DNA of 64,000 nt from NCBI GenBank assembly GCA_009760855.2, contig WPIO01000014.1:1637501-1701500 (forward strand). Reading direction: 5' to 3'. Shown here piece by piece: positions 1-10,976 of the stretch. Source of the DNA: Cristatella mucedo. Lineage: Eukaryota; Bryozoa; Phylactolaemata; Cristatellidae. How positions within the stretch are numbered: the first letter of the stretch is position 1; each line of letters opens with the position of its first letter. The notes under the pieces are model-generated. The model worked only from the letters and a program-made list of their open reading frames with translations. It ran no database searches and had not been told where the DNA came from. Both the position numbers and the translations under genes were made by a program.

Positions 1-19
1 GCAACCTTCTTGATTATAC

Positions 20-1376
20 GTGGAGATGGCTTCGTTTAACGGTTCGGAGCTATTGAATACCTCCGGCCCAGCGTTCGACATCCTGCAGTCCAGCCTAAAC
101 GATCCCGCTATTTTTGCTCCGAGTAGCCGCGATCTAATGGAGCGTAATCGCGCGCTCGAGGAAGAGAATGCGCAGCTACGCGCGGCGGCCGCTGCTGCAC
201 GGGTCGGCCGCCCCAGCACCGGCACACCAGCCGGGTCGGCAGCCTTACCGCCGAGCTGCACCCCGGAAGCGGCGCCACGCGGCCCGCCCACGATACTTCG
301 TTCGCCATCGCAGTACGCGGTCGGTCTCTTACCGCGTCCGGAAGGGTACGCTGCGCCCACCGCCTTGCGACGCGCCGAAGGTTACGCCCCGTACGTTACG
401 ACGTGCCTGGCAGGAGACGCTCCGCCGCACGCTGCTCATGTTTCGCACGCTGCGACCGCTATCTTTCCTTCACCCTGCGCGGAGCCTTTTTCCGCCAACC
501 CTGCTTCCGGTGGCGCGGCAAGCTATCCGCGGCCGGACCATTTGGAAAAACCACAGGCGCACCCGGACGCCGCCCTTATTTTCGCGCCGGCGGCTAATGC
601 AGGCGGAGACTACGCCCGAGCTGTCGCTAGCCCGCGCACTGAGCAGACTCCTCGCACGGCTGAGCCGGCATTGCCGAGCCGGATCTTCGTTGTGCCAGTA
701 ACCCGCAGCCGCATTTGACGGGAGCGTAGAGGCCTCACCGCTGCAACTGGCACCTTTCCGGGGGGACCTGACGGACTCCTTCCCACGGTGGATCAGCGAT
801 TACGAGGTGCTTTCCAGGTCCTGCGGATGGTCTCCGGACCTCCAGCTATTGCGCTTGGGGGTATATTTTCGCGGCCGAGCGCTCGACGTATATCTCTCGG
901 TCTATAAACGGCTCTGCACTGAGCCAGGTCAACGATGTACATTCGAGGAAATTAAAGTCGAACTGGTGCGAACGTTCACCTCTGGCATGCGCCGCGATGC
1001 TACTCGCGGGGCACTACACGGTTTTCGCCAGGGTGCTGCACAAAGTGTTTACGACTTTTATAGGCACCTTGTAGATACTGCCGCTGTTGCTTACCCTACT
1101 ACTCCGAAGGCCGTTGCTTACCCTACTACTCCGCAGGCGGACCGTGGTGCTATGGTCCTCTCCTTGTTTGTTGGGGGCCTTCATCCCGAGATTAGCGGTG
1201 CTGTCTTTGCCAAAGACTGTGCCTGCCTAGACGAGGCCCTAGCTTTCGCTAAAAGATGCGAAGCCAACCCTCGCTTCTTTAGTCGCGGGGCTGCTACCGC
1301 CGCGCACGCCGGTGACCAAGGCCGCCAATTCCCATCCGGAAGGGATAGGGCCCCGGTTTCTCGCGATAGAGAGTAA
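20..1376 (+). pseudogene. gag: gag (matrix/capsid part) of the Ty3/gypsy element
   Basis: The first methionine is at position 20, directly after what should be leader sequence. The first 60 residues are a likely coiled coil (LMERNRALEEENAQLR) followed by an Ala/Pro-rich linker. That frame ends at 718. Capsid-like sequence (CTFEEIKVELVRTF, then VYDFYRHLVD) continues in another frame that opens at 702 and closes at 1376, so a frameshift lies near 700-718. A second change of frame at about 1312-1376 leads into the zinc knuckle. Positions 1084-1137 carry a 27-bp tandem duplication that repeats VAYPTTP in the protein. The product would form the particle that packages element RNA; this copy cannot make it intact. 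Confidence 0.75.
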
Positions 1377-2940
1377 GGTGGATGCATTAGCCGGGCAAAT
1401 GACCCAGTTGTGTGACCTGCTTGCCAAGGGAAAGAGGGAAAACTTTGACCCCACCCTTAGGCAATCGTACGAGCCACGCCCGGCGCAGAGTAAACCCTTT
1501 AATTCTTCATCCGGCTTCCATACCAAGGAAGGCCGCCCTCTCTGCAGGGTTTGTTCCAAACCAGGCCACACCGCTGGTTACTGCCCACAGGCGGATCTAA
1601 CTATCGGGCGTAGGCCGTTCGCACACAACAGTCGGCGGTCGGATGACTGGGTGCAGGCTGCCATGGGTCAGGGGGATGGCTGGGTGGATTCAGGACGTGG
1701 TAGGCCGCTCCATTACGAGTCGGCTGATCGAATCCCTACCGAGCCAGTAAACTACAATCCAGGTGGTTCCCCTCCACACGTTTCGGCCTGGCAATCTCAT
1801 GGGCCGGAATCCTCCGGTTCACTCGGTACGAGTGGGAACGCTAACTATGCTTCGGCTGGGTGGATACCTTCGCCCTCGACTGGCGTTCATACCCACCCCA
1901 TGACTGGCCAGGCATCAGAGAGCGGTTTCGGCCGTGATGGCCGCGGTTTCTGGGACGCTCGGTCGGCACCGTCACAACAGGAGGGGCTAGCACGGGCGCC
2001 GATGCACCATGAAACCGTGGACACCGGGACCTCCGCCCCACACACCATCGCACTGGTGAATGTGAAGGGTGAGCTGGTCACGGGACCACGGGACACCGGT
2101 GCGAATATTTCCTTGATGTCGGCCTCCCTCGCCCAAAGGCTGGGTCTCCCTCTATCGATGGTGTTTGTTCGGGCCTCCAGTATAACGGGTTCTTCCCTAC
2201 CTATAATCGGGGCCGTGACAGCGAGCGTGCAAGTGGGAAGTATCTACCGCCAGCACCAATTCTATGTCACCACCGAGTCTCTGCAACCGCTGCTGCTGGG
2301 TACCGACTTTCTTGCTACCCTACCGCCCGTCACGTACGACTATAGGCACGGAGCCGTACAGGTGGGTGACCACCGGCTACCGCTGGTAGGTCGCTCTGAG
2401 GCTGTACCTCCTCCGCGCCAGGTGTGCCTTGCGACAGATGTCACGGTTGCCCCACGTTGCCAATGCTTGCTGCAGGGCGTAATGGAGGGGCCCCCTACAC
2501 TAGGTCTTCTCCTTTTCGAGGCAAATGCTGACCGACTTAATTGTAAGGGGCTCACAGCTGCTCGGGCCGTGGTAGCTCCGATGGGCGGACTTCTGCCAGT
2601 TAGAATCTTGAATACGTCAACACGTCCGGTTTTTCTGAAAAAAGGGACCTGCCTCGGCTTCGCTGAACCAGTGTCCCCTGCCGCCGACGCTCCTGAGAGG
2701 CGACTCCCCACCAAACGCGTGGGATTCGTCGGTACGGATAGTGTGCAATTCGACCTATCCCAATCGGATCTCTCTGAAACCCAGAAGAGAGCCCTCACCC
2801 AATTGTTGTCGACATTTCGCGATGTATTCGCGGCCAACAATCTGGACTTGGGCCTAATGGACTCTGTCACCCACAGGATTGACACTCGCGACGCACCACC
2901 TATTCACTGTAGGCCGTACCCGGTCCCCCAGGCCCTGTGA
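1312..2940 (+). pseudogene. pol: Nucleocapsid zinc knuckle, aspartic protease and start of reverse transcriptase
   Basis: This is one open frame of 542 codons. A CCHC knuckle (CRVCSKPGHTAGYC) lies at 1543-1584 and would bind element RNA. A retropepsin-like active site, DTGA, begins at 2092, and a typical LLLGTDFL segment follows about 70 residues later. The connector ends in the usual start of gypsy reverse transcriptase (THRID, then CRPYPVPQAL) and is cut by TGA at 2938-2940. Sequence after the stop continues in the same frame, so this is a nonsense change, most simply CGA to TGA at a CpG. Confidence 0.85.
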
Positions 2941-3705
2941 CATGAAATTGTCCATCAGATCAACGATATGTTGGAAGGAGGAATCACTGAGCCCAGTGTT
3001 GGCCCGTGGTCTTCCCCTGTCATACTGGCGAAGAAGAAGGACGGTACTTACCGGTTCTGCGTAGACTATAGGAAGTTGAAAATGAGTTTCGGGCTATGTA
3101 ATGCGCCTAGCACATTTCAGCGTGCCATGGACTATTGTCTAGCCAATCTCAGCTGGTCCGAATGCCTCGTCTACCTAGATGACATTCTGATATTCTCGAG
3201 GACCTTTGAGGACCATTTGTCGCGTCTGTCAAGAGTCTTGGAGCGCCTACGCTTCAACGGTCTTAAGGTAAAACCGTCAAAATGCCAATTCGAACGGCCA
3301 AAAGTTCGCTACCTTGGGCACAGGTTGTCGTCTGCCGGGATGCGGCCAGACCCCGAGAACGTCGCCAAGGTGGAGGCATACCCGCGACCACATTCGCTCG
3401 CCACAGTGCGTCAGTTCCTGGGGTTGGCTTCTAACTACCGCAAGTTTATCCCTGCTTTTGCGAAAGTGGCTACACCGTTGACTAATCTGCTCCGCAAGGC
3501 CAAGTGTTTTGAATGGACTGGAGATTGCAAACGAGCATTCGTTGTTCTCCGGGACCATCTGAGTAGGGAGCCGGTTCTTCGATTTCCGGATTTTTCAATA
3601 CCCTTCGTGCTCTGCACTGACGCAAGCGCGACTGCTGTAGGGGCAGTGCTAGGACAAGTAGTTGATGGCAAAGAGCACCCCGTCGCCTACTACAGCCGAG
3701 TTTAA
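2941..3705 (+). pseudogene. pol: Reverse transcriptase and start of RNase H, with internal deletion
   Basis: The frame continues with LEGGITEPS and KKDGTYRFCVDYRKL, then jumps straight to MSFGLCNAPSTFQR at about 3080. In gypsy elements these blocks are normally separated by about 55-60 residues that contain the first catalytic aspartate of the palm. That block is missing, and the frame is kept across the junction. The remaining catalytic YLDD is at 3172-3183, and the thumb and connection follow. RNase H begins with a CTDAS motif (Asp codon 3619-3621) and is cut by a frameshift at the TAA at 3703-3705. Without the palm segment no polymerase activity is expected. Confidence 0.88.
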
Positions 3706-4249
3706 ACGATACCGAACGCGGCTATTCGACTGTCGAACGAGAGGCCCTTGCGGTAGTGACTGCCGTACGCCACTTCCGCGGGTACCTGTATGGATACAAG
3801 TTCGTGGTCCTCACCGACCATCAACCGCTAGTATGGGTTCTGCGAGGCAACCATGACTCTAACCGCTTGGCTCGGTGGGGTCTTGAATTGCAGGAGTACG
3901 ACATAGAGGTTCGGTACCGTTGCGGCAAGGCTAATTCCAACGCCGACGCCCTCTCGCGTGTTCCCACCGAACAGGAGCCTCAAGTAGCTAACGCTATTAT
4001 GGCTGCGGTGGCTGATCTGACCTTCATCCGCGAGGCTCAAAATTGCGATCCGTTGCTGTACTGTTTACTGGCCATGTTACAGGGCCATGATCGAAGCAAC
4101 TGCGCCGCTGAGCATATCCGCTATGCCAACGTTTAGCTGGACATGTTTGTGATCATGCCGAACGGCTGCCTGTACCGAAAGGATCCAGCTCGGCGAAACA
4201 GGCAACTCGTCTTGCCGGCCCACCTGAGGGATGCGTCTTTCGAGAATGC
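3706..4249 (+). pseudogene. pol: RNase H C-terminal half and pol connector, frameshifted
   Basis: RNase H resumes in a different frame from the upstream block, with EREALAVVTAVRHFR, LTDHQPLVWVL and the tail ANSNADALSRV, which closes gypsy RNase H domains. The open frame runs to a TAG at 4134-4136. Similar connector sequence (MFVIMPNGCLYRKD) continues in the same frame beyond it, so that stop is a nonsense change. A further shift of frame between about 4230 and 4249 leads into the integrase zinc domain. Confidence 0.8.
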
Positions 4250-5590
4250 CACGACGGCCTCTTCGGAGCTCATCTAGAGCGTCAGAAGACGCTTAAAAAA
4301 ATTCAGGATAAGTATTTCTGGCCAAGCATGACCGAGAACGTTGCCACCTGGGTAAAGACGTGCGTTTCATGCCACACTAGGAAGCCTCCAAAGGAAAGGG
4401 CTCGGGTGCCCCTCCAAAGCATCCCCGTAGAACGACCAAGGCAGAGAGTCGCCATGGACATCGTGCAGATGCCTGTCTCTAACGCAGGGAACCGATATCT
4501 GTTAGTGATGACCGACTGTTTCACCAAGTGGCCAGAGGTTCGCGCAATTCCCGACCAAACGGCCGCCACATGTGCACGTGTGTTCGTTGAGGAGATTGTA
4601 TGCCGGCATGGCGTACCCGAGCAAATCCTCTCAGATCGCGGTGCTAATTTCTTTTCTCGGATGATGGAACGCGTGTGCCGCCTACTCTCCGTTGAACGGC
4701 TGCATACATCCCCGTACCATCCTCAAACAGACGGTCTGGTTGAGCGTTTTAATCGTACGCTGGTAGAGATGCTCTCTATGTACGTGAGAACGGACCAGCG
4801 CGACTGGGATACGTATGTGCCCTACGTACTTTTTGCTCACCGCACGAGCTATCACGATTCGGTTCGATGCACGCCTTTCTTCATGGAGCATGGGAGGGAG
4901 GCACGGCTACCCGTGGACCTGGTCTTGCCAGTAGACGATCCTTGTGACCCAGTGGACGATTACGCGATAGCGGTCCGTGATAAACTTCAAGTGGCCTGGG
5001 AACGGGCCCGAATTAGCAACCAGGCAGCTCAAGCTAAGCAGAAACGGTATTACGACCGCCTGGCGAGCGAGTCGGCTCTTAGTATCGGGCAGCACGTCTA
5101 CGTGTACACCCCTCGACCTAGGAAGGGCAGGTCACCGAAGTTGCAGCATCTATGGCAGGGACCACTACGCATAGTGGGCAAAAGTAACACCAATGTTTCA
5201 GTTGTAGATGACGATAAGCCGACGGTAAGGCCTCAGACGGTTCACATCAACCGCTGTAAACCGGCTTATGTGCGCCCACTTCCACTCTTACCGACTCCTC
5301 GGATTGCGACATCGCCAGCTGTGGACCCGGCTTCACCACAGTCTTACGGCGACAATTCGGTTACGCCGAAGCCAACTCCACGGACAGATCACCATACCAG
5401 TGCCTCTACACATGGCATAGCTGAAGGCGGAGTGACACCTCCGAACCCGAGCCTTCTGCCCAGGCGGCAGGGCGACCCAGGAGACGACGACCGCCGTTCT
5501 TCAGCTGGGCAGGAGGATAGCCAATGCCATTTGCTGCGCCGCGACCGCGAGCGTAGGCCTAATCCTCGATATCGAGATATGTGGTGCTAA
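4250..5590 (+). pseudogene. pol: Integrase with intact DDE triad and HHCC zinc domain
   Basis: The N-terminal zinc domain shows His codons at 4250 and 4271 and a CVSC pair at 4361 and 4370, matching HHCC. The catalytic core has Asp at 4457, Asp at 4634 and Glu at 4742, giving D-x58-D-x35-E as expected for Ty3/gypsy integrases. The C-terminal region has a GPY/F-like stretch (LWQGPLRIVGK) and a Pro/Ser/Thr-rich tail. The stop is TAA at 5588-5590. The domain itself is open throughout, so this is the best preserved part of pol, but it is cut off from upstream sequence by the frameshift near 4240. No chromodomain is visible. Confidence 0.88.
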
Positions 5591-5736
5591 TGCGAAGCTA
5601 CCGCAGCATCGCATTAACACCACCCCGGACGGGCCAAAGTGTCGGATCAGTCCATTAGGGGGCTCCATGCTTTTTTTTTCCACTCGAGCCAGTGTTTTTT
5701 TTTAACGCCGGACCGCTGACTGATCAGATACGAGGC

Positions 5737-5755
5737 GAGAGAGACAGAGAGAGAC

Positions 5756-5824
<69 letters not shown>

Positions 5825-5825
5825 C

Positions 5826-5918
<93 letters not shown>
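5737..5918 (+). repeat. (GA)n / (GACAGAGA)n microsatellite in LTR U3
   Basis: About 180 bp of GA repeats with interspersed GACAGA units end one base before the LTR TATA box. The translated frames of this tract are artefacts. Confidence 0.98.
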
Positions 5919-5919
<1 letters not shown>

Positions 5920-5922
<3 letters not shown>

Positions 5923-5925
5923 AAA
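5920..5925 (+). promoter_or_regulatory. TATA box of the LTR promoter
   Basis: TATAAA lies immediately downstream of the GA tract and about 370 bp upstream of the LTR AATAAA, which suits an LTR core promoter. Its assignment depends on the LTR interpretation. Confidence 0.6.
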
Positions 5926-6107
5926 TGACAGGACTGACAGAGCTCAGGGCGGCAGCTTCGGTAGTCGATGCGAGACTACGCTTCGAGAGCACGAGAGACG
6001 AAGCTACGGCGACGGACAGCTAAGTGCAACTTAGACTGCGCAGTTGTGTTCTGCCGGCTACTCAGTTAGCCGCTCGTATCTTGGGATGGTGTAGCGACGC
6101 GGGCATA

Positions 6108-6245
6108 GGGTAGTTAGTTATACTCGGACTTCGGGAGTTCGCTCAGTTAACTCCGTCGGTCCGGTACACGCAGCGTAAACGCGTAGGGTAGTTATTATAC
6201 TCGGACTTCGGGAGTTCGTGCAGTTAACGCCGTTGGTCCGTGTGC
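6108..6245 (+). repeat. 78-bp tandem duplication in the LTR
   Basis: A unit starting GGGTAGTTA and containing ACTCGGACTTCGGGAGTTCG starts at 6108 and again at 6186 with a few substitutions, so the LTR carries two diverged tandem units in its R/U5 part. Confidence 0.85.
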
Positions 6246-6293
6246 GCCGGTAAAGTGCTTTCGCCGGCGCGTAACCGCTACAAACAGGCCCAC

Positions 6294-6299
6294 AATAAA
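6294..6299 (+). terminator. LTR polyadenylation signal
   Basis: AATAAA is followed by a GT-rich stretch (CTGTTGCTTTC, then TTTGTGG), the normal layout of an LTR R/U5 boundary. Confidence 0.6.
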
Positions 6300-6363
6300 C
6301 TGTTGCTTTCGGCACCCATTTGTGGCCGCCTGTGTTTTAACCGCACCTCAGCACTGCATCACA

Positions 6364-8921
6364 CAGTCCACCGGTAGAGAGCCGGGGGACGAGCTTCTGC
6401 GCGGCGGTTACAATGTTAATCATAGCACCAACGTCGGTGGCCACATTCTAGATCTTGTGATCACTAAGGATGTCCTCCCCACTGACTTTGTGGTGTGCCC
6501 ACTGACCCTCTCAGATCATTGTTCGGTCTCGTTTACTGTTCCTGCTCCCTCGTACGTGCAGGGCAACGTCGAATTTGCCTAACGACGTAACTTACAAAGC
6601 ATTGACATGGACAAGTTTTTGAAATCTGTTTGTGATGCAGGTCTTCTTGATCTACATTCAGACTCGACCGGCAGCCTCGATACCCTCACTGATGCCATGA
6701 ACATGACACTCAGCAGTGCTCTTGACAAGAATGCTCCCGTTCGCTCTATCCGTTTTCAAAGTCGTCGAGATTGCTTTCAATTTACAAAAAAACTCCTTAA
6801 GATGCGCTATGTCAAGCGCAGTGTGGAACGTCGTTTCAAGAAATCGGGGTCTGATGCAGACCTAGTCAATTTTAAAGACTTCCTTCGAGTTTACAACCGA
6901 AAGCTTAAAAAAGCCAGGGCTTCTTTTTTCCTTAGAAAACTAAATTCCTGCCAATCGGACACTAAACAGATTTATAAGACAGTAAACCATTTACTGGCCA
7001 ATGCTGTCAGGTCTGACTACCCAGATATTAAGGGCTCAGCCGAAAAGTTTTCAGCCTTCTTTACTGAAAAAATTGTGCACATTCGTGCCTCCATTAAGCC
7101 CCCTCCGACCAAAGCAATCGCCGTTCCTCAACCTGTGACCTTTCTTAAAAGGTTCTCTGATGTTTCTGCCTCTGATGTGGCTGCCTTAATAAGGTCTAGC
7201 AAAAAGAGCTCGTCTCCTGAAGACCCTATACCTTCACCTCTGTGGTCTTCACTTGCAGACTAACTTAGCCCTGCCATAACCAAGATTTTTTATGCTTCTT
7301 TGGGAAAAGGGGTCGTCCCCAAGTCCTTCAAATCGGCAATCGTTAGACCTATTCTTAAAAAGCCTGGATTAGACACAGAGGTCCTAGCAAACTATCGTCC
7401 AGTTTCCCTTCTTCCGTTCTTATCAAAGATTCTTGAACAAATTGTTGCTAAGCAGCTAGTTGAACATATTGAAAATTATGGAATGTCAGAAACATTTCAA
7501 TCAGGTTTCAAGAGGCAGCACTGTACTGAAACTGCTCTCCTCCGTGTTAACAATGGCATTCTACGTGGCAACGACGACGGGAATGTCACTGCCTTAGCTC
7601 TGCTAGATCTGTCTGCTGCCTTCGACACCACTGGTCACGAAGTTCTGCTTGAACGATTGAGAACAACGATCGGTCTGGCAGACGAAGCACTGGCGTGATT
7701 TAAATCGTACCTGTCTGATCATGTTCAATCCGTGTCGTGTGGGGGTCAGGTCTCAGACATGAGAAGGGTCACCTGTGGAGTCCCTGAAGGGTCTGTACTT
7801 GGTCCCTTGCTGTTCTCTATTTATACGCAACCTCTGGGAAAAGTGATTAAGGCCCATGGAATAGGATATCACTTCTATGCTGACGATACTCAGTTGTATT
7901 TATCATTTAAACCGTCGGAATCTGCTGCAGCAACTGAGAAACTGAATGCTTGCCTTGCCAATACTCGATCCTGGATGTCCGAAAACCTCCTGAAATTAAA
8001 TGACGATAAAACCGAACTGCTTCTCATAGGACACCCTAAGCGTGTGGCTGGATTAAAAGGCTTTGCTGTTCTAATAGGTGATGCTATTGGGCGACCTTCA
8101 CCACGTGCTCGTAACCTAGGTGTCGTTTTCGACAGCTGCCTCAATTTCAAAAGCTTCATTCAGAAGACTGCCTCTACAGCTAGCCATCACATCTGATCCC
8201 TATCCAAGATTAGAAGCTGTCTCCCACAGTGGGTTGTACAAAATTTAACTAGCTCTTTAGTTCTATCTCGGCTTGATTATTGTAATTCCCTTTTGGCTGG
8301 GCTACCAAAGAAAGCTATTATGCCACTACAGCGAACTATGAATATGGCTGCAAGGCTGGTCTTCAAGTCCCAGCGGTTTGAGCACGTGTCACCTTTGCTG
8401 AAAGAGCTAGGATGGTTGCCGGTTGAGCAAAGGATACAGAGCAAAGTTCTTACGCTGACCCACAAGGCCCGCCACGGCTTGGCTCCTTCGTACCTAGCTG
8501 AACTGCTACATCAGTTTCAGCCTGTTCGTGCCCTCAGGTCCTGTGTGGACAATAAATTAGCTGTCCCATTCCTCCGCTTAAAGACAGTTGGCGACAGAAG
8601 CTTTAGCTCTGCAGGTCCTAGACTGTGGAACTCGCTTCCACAATTCTTACGCAACGAAATCTACTCTCCAACTTCCGACTATGGCACATCTTTTTCAGCG
8701 GTCCTGAACTGCTACTTCTATGCTACTCACTACCTCAACTGCTCTCCTGACTCTGCTATGCTTCCCACTCTCTCTTTGTTGCGTGAGACGAAGTCTGTTG
8801 GCTACCGAATGGGTACCGAAAGCCGCCGAGGCTGTGAGTGTGCTATACAAAACTCTCCTGCGTAACACCCACATGGTATTTATGACTTTGTGGAGTTACT
8901 GACGGAGATACATTACATTAC
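6364..8921 (+). mobile_element. LINE-A copy 1 (CR1/L2-type non-LTR retrotransposon)
   Basis: The copy begins inside the apurinic endonuclease domain, so the 5' part is missing or was separated by the LTR element. It runs through the reverse transcriptase to a 3' end of GACGGAGATACATTACATTAC. The same 3' end recurs at 19.70, 25.62, 40.49 (minus), 51.35, 54.59 and 59.72 (minus) kb and defines the family in this window. Confidence 0.9.
6370..8865 (+). pseudogene. LINE-A ORF2: endonuclease C-terminus and reverse transcriptase
   Basis: One reading frame spans the whole interval and is broken only by in-frame stops at 6580, 7261, 7696 and 8194; there is no frameshift. The endonuclease end shows GGHILDLVIT and LSDHCSVSF. 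The reverse transcriptase shows [26 protein letters not shown], a [17 protein letters not shown] block (normally PQGS) and the catalytic YADD at 7876-7887. The C-terminal region ends CAIQNSPA and TAA. At least two stops look like CGA to TGA or TGG to TGA changes when set against the antisense copy at 59.8-60.7 kb. The protein would nick DNA and reverse-transcribe its own RNA; this copy is dead. Confidence 0.9.
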
Positions 8922-9233
8922 GTCATGCAAACATGACGATTGCTTTAACTAAAACCACAGTGAGGCTCCGAGTTCCCTACTTCAAGCCGATCATTCATGC
9001 GTGAATACTAGAAATGGAACTGTGCCAAAAGAGCCATACCTAGATAGTGTCGAAATATTGCCAATCACGCCGACCAGCCTTGGCTTAGGCCCATCTTTCA
9101 AAAAAAGGCATGAATAAGCAAGGATTAAGGTAGTAAAACTCACGGTTATCAATAGGATTAAGTAGCTGTGCCTACTTCGCCCAATGCAGCTAGAGTTAGT
9201 GAGAGGTACATGGAATTTTCTCATGCAGACAGA
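8922..9233. other. No gene seen
   Basis: The spacer between two LINE-A copies has no motif I recognise on either strand. Confidence 0.6.
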
Positions 9234-10245
9234 TCCCTCAAGAGTCCATCTTCGGTCTTTTTCCGTTCTCCGTTTATACCCAACCTCTGGGGAAGGTGAT
9301 TCAGACCCATGGAATAGGCTATCACTTTAGTGCTGACGATACTCAGCTGTATTTGTCATTCAAACCGTCGGAATCTGCAGCAGCGACTGATACACTAAAT
9401 GTTTGTTTGTAGACATTCGATCCTAAATGTCGGAAAATGTCATACAACTAAACGACGATAAAACTGAACTGCTGCTCAAAGAACAACTAAGTGTGTGACG
9501 AGACTAGAAGGCTTTGCTCTTCTAATAGGTGATGCTGTTGTGCAACCGTCACATTGTGCTTGGGATTTAGACGTCGTTTTCGACAGCTGCATACATTTGG
9601 AAAGTTTTGTTTAGAAGACTGCTTCCACAGCTAGCCATCACGTCTGATCCCTATACAAGATTAGGAACCGTCTTCTACTGTGGCTTGCAAAAAAAGCTCC
9701 TCATTTCTGTCTCGACTAGATTATTGTAACTACCTTTCGGCTGGGCTGCCGAAAAAAGCCACTAGACCACTCCAGCTCGCTATGAATATGGCTGCAAGGC
9801 TAGTTTGTAAATCCTTAATTAGTAATGTGTCTCCTTTGCTAAAAGAGCAAGAATGGCTGCCAGTTGATTAACGGATACAGAGCGAAGTTCGTATGCTGAC
9901 CCACAAGGTCCGCAACGGCTTGGCTCCTTCATACTTAGCTTAATTGCTGCACTAGTTTCAGCCTCCTCGTGCCCTCAGGTCCCGTATGGACAATAAATTA
10001 GCTGTTCCATTCCTCCTCTTAGAAAGCGTTGGCGACAGAAGCTTTTGCTCTAATTGTCACAGACCGTGGAACTCAATTCCATGATTCTTACGAAACGACA
10101 ATTGCTCTGATTGTCATAGACTGTGGAACTCGCTTCTTCCATAATTCTTACGAAACGACAACTAATCTCCTGCTGTCGACCATGGCAAAGTCTTTCCAGC
10201 CATCCGTAGCTGCTGTCTCCCTTTGGAGATACGTAACATTGCATT
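9234..10245 (+). mobile_element. LINE-A copy 2, strongly decayed
   Basis: It aligns by eye with copy 1 from the [12 protein letters not shown] region to near the 3' end, including the degraded YADD block at about 9330 and the LDYCNYLSAGLPKKA block. Many stops and small indels are present, so it is older than copy 1. A 57-bp tandem duplication starts at 10047 and again at 10104 in the C-terminal part. The normal CATTA 3' end is not clear. Confidence 0.8.
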
Positions 10246-10940
10246 GCAAGTCAACCTTTTACACAATCGTTAGCCGTGACGTTCTCCACCGGCATACGCT
10301 ATAAGTCAAGTCCTGAGACAAGTTAATCCAATGTATATTTTCCTAAAAATATACACAGCATCTGTTTCAATTAAATAAACATAAACGTGTGCTTATTTAT
10401 GTAGTTCAAATAATTCCACCAAGAACGATATATAAGCCTAAAGATTTGGTCTAGCTAAAAAAACCAGCCTGTCTTATGTAGTTTCTTGAATAGCTGAAGT
10501 TTTTAATTACTTAGCAATGTACCATTGCAAAAAAAGCTTCATAGCTGTCCCCAGCATAATGCAAAATATACATTGGTTGCACTTTTAAATACTCGAATAC
10601 CTAAACGAGTGATAACTTTCCATCCTCGCTCACATCAAGTTCAGGAGTAACAATGCACAGAGTTCTGGTTCCTGAAATTATGAAAGGGCTTAAATAGGGA
10701 TCGTATATTCCTAATTAATTTTCACTGAATCCACCGTTCTCTGATTGTTTCTCGCGTTTGCTTGGTAGCGAGCATGTGATACTCTGTTTATACCATAGCT
10801 GGCCTATTACCTAACACTCAGGCAATCCATCTGATATGTAACCAGCTCCGTAGCATCGCTGCACGTCTTCGTTCCTGACTCTGTCTGCAGACGAAGCAGT
10901 TGCAATTTTAGCTTTGGCAACTTTTTAGCTGGTGGTATAT
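10246..10940. other. AT-rich spacer, no gene seen
   Basis: Short frames only; no domain, repeat end or promoter pattern is recognised. Confidence 0.6.
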
Positions 10941-10976
10941 TTAAAGTGGCAGATTATCCAAGCAGAGTGGAAATAA

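Larger units (their letters stand above)
1..6363 (+). mobile_element. Ty3/gypsy LTR retrotransposon, decayed, 5' LTR outside window
   Basis: Gag, a CCHC zinc knuckle, aspartic protease, reverse transcriptase, RNase H and a DDE integrase follow one another in the Ty3/gypsy order, and an LTR-like region follows. No envelope gene is seen between the integrase stop and the LTR. The coding part is more GC- and CpG-rich than most of the window. At least two gag frame changes, two in-frame stops, an internal reverse transcriptase deletion and two pol frameshifts make it non-autonomous. The right end is estimated from a U5-like run after the polyadenylation signal; without the 5' LTR the edges are uncertain by tens of bases. 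Confidence 0.9.
5665..6363 (+). repeat. 3' long terminal repeat (approximate edges)
   Basis: A purine-rich stretch (TTAGGGGGCT) precedes a TG at about 5669 and probably serves as the polypurine tract. The region then carries a long GA tract, a TATA box, an AATAAA signal and a GT/C-rich end that closes near CATCACA at about 6363, in the U3-R-U5 order. LINE-A endonuclease sequence starts right after it. Comparison with the 5' LTR, which is outside the window, would fix both edges. Confidence 0.65.

Noticed and set aside
168-701. A 177-codon Arg-rich frame overlapping gag
   Set aside because: It is a GC-rich shadow of the gag frame; the coiled-coil start and Pro/Ala linker in the main frame look like the true product.
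5692-5992. Long Arg/Glu and Leu/Ser frames across GA repeats here and at 14156-14590, 19914-20334 and 51133-51366
   Set aside because: They are translations of microsatellite DNA on either strand, with no conserved flanking protein.
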